From Enterovibrio norvegicus FF-33 (lineage in GTDB: Bacteria > Pseudomonadota > Gammaproteobacteria > Enterobacterales > Vibrionaceae): a stretch of 64,000 nt of DNA. The translations under genes were made by a program, and so were the position numbers. The DNA lies in the NCBI RefSeq assembly GCF_000286835.2, contig NZ_AJYD02000013.1, positions 806,857 to 870,856 of the forward strand, read 5' to 3'. Of the stretch, positions 15,657 to 24,169 are shown in pieces (within the stretch, counting starts at the first letter, position 1; each line of letters begins with the position of its first letter). The notes below the pieces were generated by a model. That model made no database searches, was not told the DNA's origin, and worked only from the letters and a program-made list of their open reading frames with translations.

Positions 15657-16502
15657 CTAATTCGCCCCGCGATACTCTGACGGCGTCATGCCTGTTTTCG
15701 ATTTAAAGACGCGATAGAAATAATTCACATCCTGAAAGCCGCAACGCGTAGCCACCTCGTTCAAGCGAAAATCGTAACGCTTAAGCATAAACTTAGCGCG
15801 ATCAATCCTCACCCACGTAATGTAATCCGCCATACGCATATGCCCTTGTTGACGAAACAAACGTGATAGATGGTTTGGCGTCATGTTAAAGCGCTGCGCA
15901 ATGGATTCTCGGGTGACCTGACGGTGAAAGTTTTCCTGAATGTAGATACAAATACCTTGATAGAGATCTTCCACGCGGTTGCGTGTTCCCGCCACGGGCG
16001 AGGCCAGCATTAACTGACAATAACTCAACAAAGCATGCAGCAAGTGTTCATCCATCGGCTTGCGAACAGGCTCTGTCGCCAGTGTATTTAACGCACTGAG
16101 GATATGATCGATGGCGTGTCCGGTACGGGTTTGAATACTGAATTTCTGCACATCATAAAAACCGGGCTGATTTTTAGCTTTACTGACCAGGCTAAAACCG
16201 AGTTGTCGCTGACCAAACAGCAAGCTCAACACAGAGCAATCCGTGTCCCAATTTGGCTTGTTCCAACTATTGGGTGGCACAAATAACGCATCACCCGCCA
16301 ACAGTTTCACTTCGCCAATGGTCTTGTCTGGGTTTTCAAGTTGGTTGGGGTATTCCCCGCTGATCACTAACTCCAAACGTGGAAAATTCACCTGATAGCT
16401 GAATGGCGGCGGAGTGACTTGATCACTCGCAAACCAAATTCGATTGAAGTGCTCACGCTCAGATAACAAATTTTCCAAAAGCAGATGAAAAACCTGGCTC
16501 AT
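15657..16502 (-). CDS. AraC family regulator of the mannose PTS genes
   Basis: A 281-residue transcription factor. The N-terminal part is a cupin-like effector domain (EVKLLAGDALFVPPNSWNKP). The C-terminal ~100 residues carry the two helix-turn-helix motifs of AraC (ESIAQRFNMTPNHLSRLFRQ, and EVATRCGFQDVNYFYRVFKS followed by KTGMTPSEYR). I start at the ATG at 16502, preceded by AAGGGG; an upstream in-frame start is less likely. It is divergent from the IIABC gene and convergent with the IIB/IIA pair. In V. cholerae the equivalent position holds the mannose-PTS regulator, so activation of the IIABC-manA genes by mannose or mannose-6-phosphate is the likely job. Confidence 0.85.
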   Translation of the reverse strand: MSQVFHLLLENLLSEREHFNRIWFASDQVTPPPFSYQVNFPRLELVISGEYPNQLENPDKTIGEVKLLAGDALFVPPNSWNKPNWDTDCSVLSLLFGQRQLGFSLVSKAKNQPGFYDVQKFSIQTRTGHAIDHILSALNTLATEPVRKPMDEHLLHALLSYCQLMLASPVAGTRNRVEDLYQGICIYIQENFHRQVTRESIAQRFNMTPNHLSRLFRQQGHMRMADYITWVRIDRAKFMLKRYDFRLNEVATRCGFQDVNYFYRVFKSKTGMTPSEYRGAN

Positions 16503-16914
16503 CTTTTCCCCTTGTTCCCACACCAATAACGCGGCGATTATGCTGCCTCACTGTCAGTGCCGCTAACCATTCCCTAAGTCATGACTCAATAGCGTGAACC
16601 AGCTCAACAAAAAATGCGTCACCACGTTAGATCAAGCGTTACTTATTTCTAGCAAAATCAGTCATCACAGGAATTTAATGACTAATACGGACATTGAAAT
16701 TTATCAATAACTTATTGTATTTACATATTTAATGTAAAAATAACTCACATAATTCACATCATCTCTTAATGAGAATAAGATCACAGCTTGCATTCGATGT
16801 TACAAATATCCAGTAAATGCCTTTTCTTTCCTCTATCTGACAAACAGTGATTCATCAGAAAATAGTCTCATCGGCTAACGCCATCATAAGACCAATTCAT
16901 TTAGGGGTGACTTC
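16503..16914. other. Divergent control region of regulator and PTS genes
   Basis: 412 bp of AT-rich sequence without genes. It contains a CRP-like site (see next entry) and should include the AraC-regulator binding sites, which I cannot delimit. Confidence 0.5.
16770..16785. promoter_or_regulatory. Candidate CRP-cAMP site
   Basis: TGAGA-ATAAGA-TCACA matches the TGTGA-N6-TCACA consensus with one mismatch, ~130 bp upstream of the PTS IIABC start. Catabolite control of a sugar PTS is expected. Confidence 0.45.
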
Positions 16915-18831
16915 ATGATTACTAAGCTAATCAATGAAAATCTGATTTGCCTGAACCTGAGTGCGACAACCAAAGACGCAGTGTTTATCGAGATGATCGA
17001 ACTGCTTCATGCTCAAGGCAGAGTCAACGACAAGCAGCAATTTCTTGCCGATATCTATGCACGCGAAGAGTTGGGTAACACGGGATTTGAAGACGGCGTT
17101 GCGCTCCCTCACGCGAAAAGTGCCGCTGTTATCGAGCCAGCTGTTGCCATCGGCATCAGTCGTCAAGGCATTGAATACGGCGCAGAAGACGGTCAGCCAT
17201 CCAAACTCTTTTTCATGATTGCATCACCTGATGGCGGCGCAAATCACCACATTGAAGTGCTGGCAGAACTCTCTTCGAAACTGATTGAAGACGGTTTTAT
17301 CGATCAGTTCATGCAAACAGAAAACCCACAACAAGCACTAGCCTTGCTGCTAGAGAAAAAAGCCCAAGAAGACTCACCAGAAGCGAACAAAGGCCTGTTA
17401 ATTGGCGTGACAGGCTGCCCTGCTGGCGTAGCACACACCTACCTTGCGGCGGAAGCGCTGGAAAAAGGCGCGGCGGCACTTGGCTTTGAAATGAAAGTAG
17501 AAACCAACGGCTCGATCGGCGTAAAAAACAGCCCTACCGATGAAGAAATTGCCCGCGCCGAAGCGATTATTGTCAGCTGTGACAAGCAAGTCGACATGGC
17601 TCGATTTGCGGGTAAACGCCTGATCAAGACGGGTGTAAAAGCCCCAATTAAAGACGCCAAGGGCTTGATCAACCAGGCACTAGAAGCGCCAAAATATGTC
17701 GCATCTGCTGACGATACCAGCGCGAACTCCGGCGAGAGCAAAGCCTCTCAAGCCCGTTCTGATTTGTACCGCTACCTGATGAATGGCGTGTCTCACATGA
17801 TCCCGTTCGTGGTGACAGGGGGTCTGTTGATTGCTCTGGCACTGGCTATCGGCGGACAACCGACCGAAGCAGGCATGGCGATACCCGCAGGCAGCCTTTG
17901 GAACAAAGTGCTTGATGTCGGTGTGGTTGCCTTCACCTTGATGATCCCTATCTTGTCCGGTTACATCGCGTATGCCATTGCTGACCGCCCTGGTTTGGCG
18001 CCAGGCTTGATTGGTGGCTGGATTGCGAACAACGGCTCATTCTACGGTGCAGAAGCAGGTACTGGCTTTATTGGTGCAATCGTTGCGGGTTTGTTGGTGG
18101 GTTACTTCGTCAAATGGATTGCCACTCGCAACTATCACAAGTTCGTTCAACCTCTCGTACCGATTATGATTGCCCCTATTGCAGGTAGCTTGTTCATTGC
18201 GAGTTTGTTCATCTTCGTTATCGGCGCGCCTATTGCGGGTCTAATGGAAGGCTTGAACACCATGCTGACTAACATGAGTTCTGGCAACGTGATCCTACTT
18301 GGTATCGTTCTTGGTGGCATGGCAGGCTTTGATATGGGTGGCCCATTCAACAAAGTGGCCTTCCTGTTCTCTGTTGGCATGATTGCCAGCGGTCAAACAC
18401 AATTTATGGGTGCGATGGCCTGTGCCATCCCTGTTGCACCGCTCGGTATGGCGCTAGCCACTGTGATTGGTCGCAAGTTCAACATCTTTGAAGACTCTGA
18501 AATTGAAGCAGGTAAAGCGTCTGGCGCGATGGGTCTGGTGGGTATCTCTGAAGGTGCGATTCCATTCGCGGCGCAAGACCCAATGTCTGTTATCCCAGCG
18601 AACGTAGTCGGCTCAATGGTTGCTGCAGTGATGGCATTCTCCTTCGGTATTACCAACAGTGTTGCTCACGGTGGCCCAGTTGTTGCTCTGCTCGGTGCGA
18701 TGAACAAACCCGTACTTGCCCTTGCCTGTATGGCCGCAGGTGCCATTGTGACTGCTCTGGTTGCCGTTTCACTGAAGAAAATGCGTCAAGCAAAAGCGCA
18801 ACAAGACAGCACAACTGTGACTGCTGCATAA
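16915..18831 (+). CDS. PTS fructose-superfamily EIIABC, probable mannose permease
   Basis: A 638-residue three-domain PTS permease. EIIA (1-150) has the phosphohistidine H66 in GVALPHAKS. EIIB (~160-260) has the phosphocysteine C168 in TGCPAGVAHTYLAAEA. EIIC (~285-625) has about nine membrane helices, with GGPFNKVAF and GISEGAIPFA as typical fructose-type EIIC segments. It takes up a hexose with phosphorylation. Mannose is proposed because manA is the next gene and because the same order (IIB, IIA, AraC regulator, IIABC, manA) marks the V. cholerae mannose PTS; fructose is the main alternative. A GGGGTGA ribosome-binding site lies close to the ATG. Confidence 0.92.
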   Translation: MITKLINENLICLNLSATTKDAVFIEMIELLHAQGRVNDKQQFLADIYAREELGNTGFEDGVALPHAKSAAVIEPAVAIGISRQGIEYGAEDGQPSKLFFMIASPDGGANHHIEVLAELSSKLIEDGFIDQFMQTENPQQALALLLEKKAQEDSPEANKGLLIGVTGCPAGVAHTYLAAEALEKGAAALGFEMKVETNGSIGVKNSPTDEEIARAEAIIVSCDKQVDMARFAGKRLIKTGVKAPIKDAKGLINQALEAPKYVASADDTSANSGESKASQARSDLYRYLMNGVSHMIPFVVTGGLLIALALAIGGQPTEAGMAIPAGSLWNKVLDVGVVAFTLMIPILSGYIAYAIADRPGLAPGLIGGWIANNGSFYGAEAGTGFIGAIVAGLLVGYFVKWIATRNYHKFVQPLVPIMIAPIAGSLFIASLFIFVIGAPIAGLMEGLNTMLTNMSSGNVILLGIVLGGMAGFDMGGPFNKVAFLFSVGMIASGQTQFMGAMACAIPVAPLGMALATVIGRKFNIFEDSEIEAGKASGAMGLVGISEGAIPFAAQDPMSVIPANVVGSMVAAVMAFSFGITNSVAHGGPVVALLGAMNKPVLALACMAAGAIVTALVAVSLKKMRQAKAQQDSTTVTAA

Positions 18832-18844
18832 TCAAAGAATCTCT

Positions 18845-18874
18845 CGCTCCCTCTTATTCAGGGAGCGATTTTTT
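18845..18874 (+). terminator. Rho-independent terminator after PTS gene
   Basis: CGCTCCCT / AGGGAGCG stem followed by seven T residues. It lies between the PTS gene and manA, so manA may depend on read-through or on its own promoter. Confidence 0.85.
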
Positions 18875-18948
18875 TGCGCTGACGCATCAATCCCCGTTTC
18901 ACTTCTGGTAAACTTTCCGCCAGTTGAATGAAGACTCGAAGAAGAAAA

Positions 18949-20136
18949 ATGACTGCATACTTTTATCCATTGAATAACGTAATTCAAGATTATGCTTGGG
19001 GCAGCTACACCTCGCTGAATACCCTTTTTGGCATTGCAAACCCAGACAACAAACCGCAAGCCGAAATCTGGATGGGCGCGCATTCAAACGGCTGCTCCAA
19101 GATCACTGTCGATGGACAAGAAACCCTGCTTTCTGATTTCATCAACAAAGACATGTCAGCCGTCATTGGTGCTGAAACTGCAGACACATTTGGCGAACTG
19201 CCGTATTTGTTCAAGGTACTGTGCGCAGAAAAAGCACTCTCAGTGCAAGTTCACCCAAGCAAAGCACAAGCAGAAGCGGGCTTTGCCAAAGAAGAAGCGG
19301 CCGGTATTCCTCTTTCTGCTGGCATTCGTAATTACAAAGATCCCAACCACAAGCCTGAACTGGTTTATGCGCTAACGTCATACACGGCGATGAATGGTTT
19401 TCGTGATTATGCGGAGATCTTAGCCTTCTTCCACAAACTGAATATTGATGAGCTTTCTATATTGGTTGCGGCACTGGATGCTAACCAAAATGAGCAAGGC
19501 TTAAGCGCATTCTTTGAAGCGCTGCTTTCGTTGGAAGGAGAACAAAAAGACGCAGCGGTGACCAAGTTGCTCGCAGTTGCTTCAGAGTCCCAATCAGATG
19601 AATTGTTCGCGTTACTACTGACTTTGGCAGAACAATACCCAGGCGACATTGGCTTGTTCTCGCCGTTGATTCTGAACACCCTGACCTTAGCCCCGGGTGA
19701 AGCCATGTTCCTGCATGCTTGTACGCCTCATGCGTACATCAAAGGCACAGGGCTTGAGATCATGGCGAACTCAGACAATGTATTACGCGCAGGTTTAACC
19801 CCTAAACATATGGACGTGGCCGAGTTGATTTCTTGTACCCGCTGCGTGCCAATGCCGAAAGACACCATTCTTCTTGCGCCAGAAATCAGCGGCAAAGCAC
19901 AGCTTTACCCTATTCCAGTGCCTGATTTTAACTTCGGCGTTTATCAAGACACCGAGAACGAAACACTCCAGACCACCAGCGCAGAAATTTTGTTCGCGAT
20001 TGACGCCCCATTGACCGTTTCACACGCCAGTGGCGAGTCAGCAACGCTGCAAAAAGGTGAATCTGTGTTTATTCCTGCGTTCGTGGGTGATTACGCGGTG
20101 ACATGCAGCGGCACATTTGCTCGCGCATTTAACTGA
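18949..20136 (+). CDS. manA: Mannose-6-phosphate isomerase, class I
   Basis: A 395-residue zinc enzyme that interconverts mannose-6-phosphate and fructose-6-phosphate, feeding imported mannose into glycolysis. Family features: the start FYPLNNVIQDYAWGS, the zinc-binding VQVHPSK (~100), and the C-terminal signature LHACTPHAYIKGTGLEIMAN followed by SDNVLRAGLTPKH. The ATG at 18949 is chosen because GAAGAAGAAAA precedes it and homology begins there. It follows the mannose PTS gene with a terminator between. A terminator closes the gene at 20206. Confidence 0.95.
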   Translation: MTAYFYPLNNVIQDYAWGSYTSLNTLFGIANPDNKPQAEIWMGAHSNGCSKITVDGQETLLSDFINKDMSAVIGAETADTFGELPYLFKVLCAEKALSVQVHPSKAQAEAGFAKEEAAGIPLSAGIRNYKDPNHKPELVYALTSYTAMNGFRDYAEILAFFHKLNIDELSILVAALDANQNEQGLSAFFEALLSLEGEQKDAAVTKLLAVASESQSDELFALLLTLAEQYPGDIGLFSPLILNTLTLAPGEAMFLHACTPHAYIKGTGLEIMANSDNVLRAGLTPKHMDVAELISCTRCVPMPKDTILLAPEISGKAQLYPIPVPDFNFGVYQDTENETLQTTSAEILFAIDAPLTVSHASGESATLQKGESVFIPAFVGDYAVTCSGTFARAFN

Positions 20137-20646
20137 ATAGCTCATCGTAATGAATATCGGTCTGCTTACTCCCCCTAAGCAGGCCAACCCAACACCTTAA
20201 GTGCTAAAGAAGCTCCGGTTTAGGCTGGGCTTCTTTATTTTTGCTCTCTCGTCATACTCGTTTCTCATTGGTGTCTCTCCCTGCGTCACTCAGTCATCAC
20301 CCTGCCCTTGTGTCCTTTTTGTTTACGACAAGAAAAACGCCATCACGGTTTGAGTTCATATTTACCTTGTGCTTGTGGTGTTTAATTTAACACCCATATT
20401 CCCTTTATTGAGAAAGTGTTGCGCGGAATATATACGCTAAGATGTTTCGCACTTTTACTATATTTAATGTATGAATTTGCTCCTACTCTTTGTCCAGAGT
20501 TCTGGCGTGTCGCCGTGAAACGCATACGTAGCCGAACAAACGACGTACTCGAGGGATATATTCAGGCCAATAAGAAAGCGCTTTCGTATCTGGCTGAATA
20601 TTGAGTACACGGTCGCAAGACAAATGAGAACCCTCGGAGGGGCAAT
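20137..20646. other. Intergenic region upstream of GH3 gene
   Basis: 510 bp. The manA terminator lies near its start. The rest has no supported gene; a 62-codon frame at 20416 begins with TTG, lacks a ribosome-binding site and resembles nothing. The promoter of the glucosidase gene should be here. Confidence 0.4.
20206..20241 (+). terminator. Terminator after manA
   Basis: AAAGAAGC / GCTTCTTT stem with a 15-base loop, followed by ATTTTT. Confidence 0.65.
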
Positions 20647-23600
20647 ATGCTCAAAGGAAAAATCATCGTGTCAGGAATGACTTCGCTGGCAATTCTGTCT
20701 GGCTGCTTTTTAGAATCAAAAGTGCCTTACTTCCCAGACTGGCCACAAATAAACAGTGCAATTCCCAAAGATCCGGAAATTGAAAGCCGTGTCTCGGAAA
20801 TTCTTGCGCAAATGACGCTAGAAGAAAAAGTCGGACAAATGATCCAGCCCGATCTTCGCAGCGTGACACCGCAAGAAGCCGCAGATTATAAGATCGGTTC
20901 GATTCTCAATGGTGGCGGCGCATGGCCTAATGGCAACAAATACGCCAGTGCACAAGATTGGGTAGACGAGGCCGACAAATACTATCTCGCTCTCGAAGAT
21001 GCCTATGCCGATCGCGGTTTTCGCATTCCATTTATGTGGGCGACCGATGCTGTTCATGGTCACAACAATGTGTTCCGTGCAACAGTCTTTCCGCATAACA
21101 TCGGCCTCGGTGCGGCAAACAACCCGAAACTGATCAAACAGATTGGCAGTGCGACTGCCCTTGAAGTTGCCGCCACTGGCCTTGATTGGACATTCGCCCC
21201 GACCGTTGCCGCACCCCGCGACTACCGATGGGGACGTGTGTATGAAGGCTACTCTGAAGATCCAGAAATCATCTATCAGTACGCTGGAAAAATGGTGGAA
21301 GGCTTACAAGGTGGTGCAAGTGGCCTGAAAAGCGAAAGCCATGTCATTTCTAACGTGAAGCACTGGCTTGGCGATGGTGGCACCAGCCTGGGCGTTGACC
21401 GCGGAAAGAATCAGTACACCGAAGAATACCTGCGAAATATTCACGCAACGGGTTACTTTTCTGGCCTCGATGCGGGCGCACAAGTCGTCATGACCTCATT
21501 CAACTCGTGGAACGATGATGCCAACTACGACGTGATGGGCACAGATAACTACAACAAAAAGCTTCATGGCAGTAAGTACATTGTTAATGACGTACTGAAA
21601 GACAAAATGGGCTTTGATGGCTTAGTGGTCACAGATTGGAACGGTCACAGCGAGATCAATGGCTGTACTGCTGGGAACTGCCCACAAGCCGTGTTGGCAG
21701 GCAATGACATCTTTATGGTCACCGCGCGCAAAGACTGGCAAGCATTCTACAACAATGTCATTGCACAAGTTAACGATGGCACCATCCCTATGTCTCGTAT
21801 CGACGATGCGGTCACCCGTATTCTTCGCGTCAAAATGCGTGCGAACTTATGGGATAAACCTCAGCCATCGCTGCGACGCCTTGCGGGCAAACAAGACGTT
21901 CTTGGCTCTGATGCTCATCGCGAATTAGCACGAGATGCCGTTAGCCAATCCTTGGTACTGCTGAAAAACAACGACAAGGTACTTCCTCTGTCTAGCGACC
22001 AACCTTATCTCGTGGTGGGTAGCGCCGCACACAATATTCAGAAACAAACAGGTGGCTGGTCACTCACGTGGCAAGGCACAGAAAACACCCTTGAAGATGA
22101 CTTCCCCGGTGCAACGACCATGCTAATGGCGATGCAACAACACGTCGGTGAGGAAAACGTGTATACCGACGCCAATGCCGCGCCTGAACACGCGATTGCC
22201 GTGGTTGTCATGGGTGAAGACCCGTATGCCGAAATGTTTGGTGACATCAACCCCACCAAAACACTCGAATACGCCACCTTGAAATCGTCTTATGGCGCTG
22301 ATCTTCGTTTGATCAAATCGTTAAAAGAAAAAGGCTTCAACGTGGTTTCTGTGTTCTATTCTGGTCGTCCATTGTATGTGAACGAAGAGATCAATCATTC
22401 TGATGCCTTCATCGCGGCATGGCTACCGGGTACGGAAGCTGGCGGCATCACAGATGTGTTGTTTGGCGAAGGAAAGTCGGATTTCCGCGGTCGTCTCTCG
22501 TTTTCTTGGCCGGGCACAAAGTGCGCCACCACAATCAACCGTAAAGCCCCTAACCTGATGGACTATGAAACACCAGACATGGAGCAAGACATTGAAGGCG
22601 AACATGCGCCCTTGTTTGCTTACGGTTATGGCCTGTCCTACAACAAGAAAAAGAGCAGCAAGCTCAAGACTGATCTCGACAACTTGCCGCTCGACCCGCG
22701 TGAATATGGCTGCGGCCTTGATGCACCAGACGACGGTATGGCAACCACTAACCTCGAAATTTACGGTCGTTCCGCGTCCGATGAATTTGTCCCGCGCATT
22801 GCCGGTTCATCTAACGGTTGGGTCGGTGTCACTATCTCCAACGGCACACCCACCAGCATTGGTTCGATCACCACAACACCGATTGATCACCTGCATCAAC
22901 AAGATGCGATCAATGTGAAATTCACCGGCGAAGCACCTGCACAGGTGTATATGCAAACACCGCAGCAACAGGTTGTCGATAAGCAAGGCTACCTCAACGC
23001 TGATGCGACCTTGCAGTTTGATATCGACATGAAATCACAAGCGCCACAAAGCATGGTGCTCGCGACGCATTGTGAATGGCCATGTTTAGGACAAGTGGCA
23101 ATCAACAAAGTGCTTCCTGCGCCAACAGCGCAAGATGAAACCCAGTGGACCACAATCAAAATTCCGCTTCAGTGTTTCGCCGACGAAGGCATGGCATTCT
23201 CTATTCTGAATACGTCATTCCTGATCTACGCCGATGAAGCCGTGGAATTTAACCTCGGTGAGATCCGCTATGTGCCGCACAGTGTGGACCCTGCCGACGA
23301 TGCCATCAGTTGCGATGCGCTTAAAGCGCCGACACTGCCGCCATTGTTAGGTGACACCGTCGATGTGTGGGAGATCTGGGAGCCAAACCTTGTCACATGG
23401 CAAGCCAGAACAGATACATGGGCAAACATTGAAGATCACCTTGTTCTCACGGGGAATGACCCGTCTGATGACACCCATGAATTCACTGTGACTTATGACG
23501 CTGCCAGCCCAGAGTTTTTCAAAGGCGTCGCCTTAGTGCAGGGGAAAACGCAGAACTTGATTAACTTCACGTCTGGCAACCTGACCTTCGATATCTATAT

Positions 23601-23871
23601 CGAAAGCTATGGTTCACCTGCGAGTCCCGGTGAAACGCAAAGTGAAAACGTGGTCGTGAAGATGGAATCCCCTACGGGTTCGGGTAACGATTACCCCATT
23701 GGCAACCTAGCAACAGGCCAATGGCATCAAGTCTCTGTGCCAGTGTCGGAACTCAATACGGGCGCGTTAGACATCACCAAAGTAAACAAACCCTTCGCCA
23801 CACTCGCGGAATGGGATGCTTCCCAAGCGGGGGTTATTTACCGAGTGAGAAATATCAAGCTGGAGATGTAA
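20647..23871 (+). CDS. Glycoside hydrolase family 3 beta-glucosidase lipoprotein
   Basis: A 1074-residue enzyme exported as a lipoprotein (lipobox ILSGC at ~16-20). The GH3 (alpha/beta)8 domain spans ~40-400, with substrate-binding KHWLGDGG and the catalytic nucleophile D330 in LVVTDWNGHSE. The alpha/beta sandwich domain follows (SLVLLKNNDKVLPL) to ~670. The remaining ~400 residues contain a carbohydrate-binding-like beta-sandwich (DVWEIWEPNLVTWQARTD region), as in marine exo-beta-glucan glucohydrolases of the ExoP type. It probably removes glucose from laminarin or mixed-linkage beta-glucans at the cell surface or in the periplasm. GGAGGGGC is its ribosome-binding site. It stands alone, without a transporter or sensor next to it. 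Confidence 0.9.
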   Translation: MLKGKIIVSGMTSLAILSGCFLESKVPYFPDWPQINSAIPKDPEIESRVSEILAQMTLEEKVGQMIQPDLRSVTPQEAADYKIGSILNGGGAWPNGNKYASAQDWVDEADKYYLALEDAYADRGFRIPFMWATDAVHGHNNVFRATVFPHNIGLGAANNPKLIKQIGSATALEVAATGLDWTFAPTVAAPRDYRWGRVYEGYSEDPEIIYQYAGKMVEGLQGGASGLKSESHVISNVKHWLGDGGTSLGVDRGKNQYTEEYLRNIHATGYFSGLDAGAQVVMTSFNSWNDDANYDVMGTDNYNKKLHGSKYIVNDVLKDKMGFDGLVVTDWNGHSEINGCTAGNCPQAVLAGNDIFMVTARKDWQAFYNNVIAQVNDGTIPMSRIDDAVTRILRVKMRANLWDKPQPSLRRLAGKQDVLGSDAHRELARDAVSQSLVLLKNNDKVLPLSSDQPYLVVGSAAHNIQKQTGGWSLTWQGTENTLEDDFPGATTMLMAMQQHVGEENVYTDANAAPEHAIAVVVMGEDPYAEMFGDINPTKTLEYATLKSSYGADLRLIKSLKEKGFNVVSVFYSGRPLYVNEEINHSDAFIAAWLPGTEAGGITDVLFGEGKSDFRGRLSFSWPGTKCATTINRKAPNLMDYETPDMEQDIEGEHAPLFAYGYGLSYNKKKSSKLKTDLDNLPLDPREYGCGLDAPDDGMATTNLEIYGRSASDEFVPRIAGSSNGWVGVTISNGTPTSIGSITTTPIDHLHQQDAINVKFTGEAPAQVYMQTPQQQVVDKQGYLNADATLQFDIDMKSQAPQSMVLATHCEWPCLGQVAINKVLPAPTAQDETQWTTIKIPLQCFADEGMAFSILNTSFLIYADEAVEFNLGEIRYVPHSVDPADDAISCDALKAPTLPPLLGDTVDVWEIWEPNLVTWQARTDTWANIEDHLVLTGNDPSDDTHEFTVTYDAASPEFFKGVALVQGKTQNLINFTSGNLTFDIYIESYGSPASPGETQSENVVVKMESPTGSGNDYPIGNLATGQWHQVSVPVSELNTGALDITKVNKPFATLAEWDASQAGVIYRVRNIKLEM

Positions 23872-23913
23872 TACCGGCGCGATAACGCAACGGTTTATGT
23901 TTGACCAACACAC

Positions 23914-23947
23914 AAAGGCGGCCGATATCACGGTCGCTTTTTCTTTG
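23914..23947 (+). terminator. Probable terminator after GH3 gene
   Basis: Imperfect stem AAAGGCGGCCG / CGGTCGCTTT followed by TTCTTTG. Confidence 0.5.
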
Positions 23948-24169
23948 TCTGGCAGATCTTAACTGTGCGGCGGTACAAGTTACCAGAGCGTGAACGCTGC
24001 TTTTGAGAGGATGAGAGCTGAGAAATCAACGGCATTCAGGTAACATTTCACGCACTGCTTTGAGCTCATTCGGCTGAATGCGACAGATCAAACGTGGTAC
24101 TCACGAAAACGAGGCTTTTGTTAAAGCATCGCTTTGCGAAGGACAGGATGCAGATAAAAAGGATGATAC

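Noticed and set aside
20416-20604. 62-codon frame upstream of the GH3 gene
   Set aside because: It begins with TTG, lacks a ribosome-binding site and shows no family-like pattern; more probably leader or promoter DNA.
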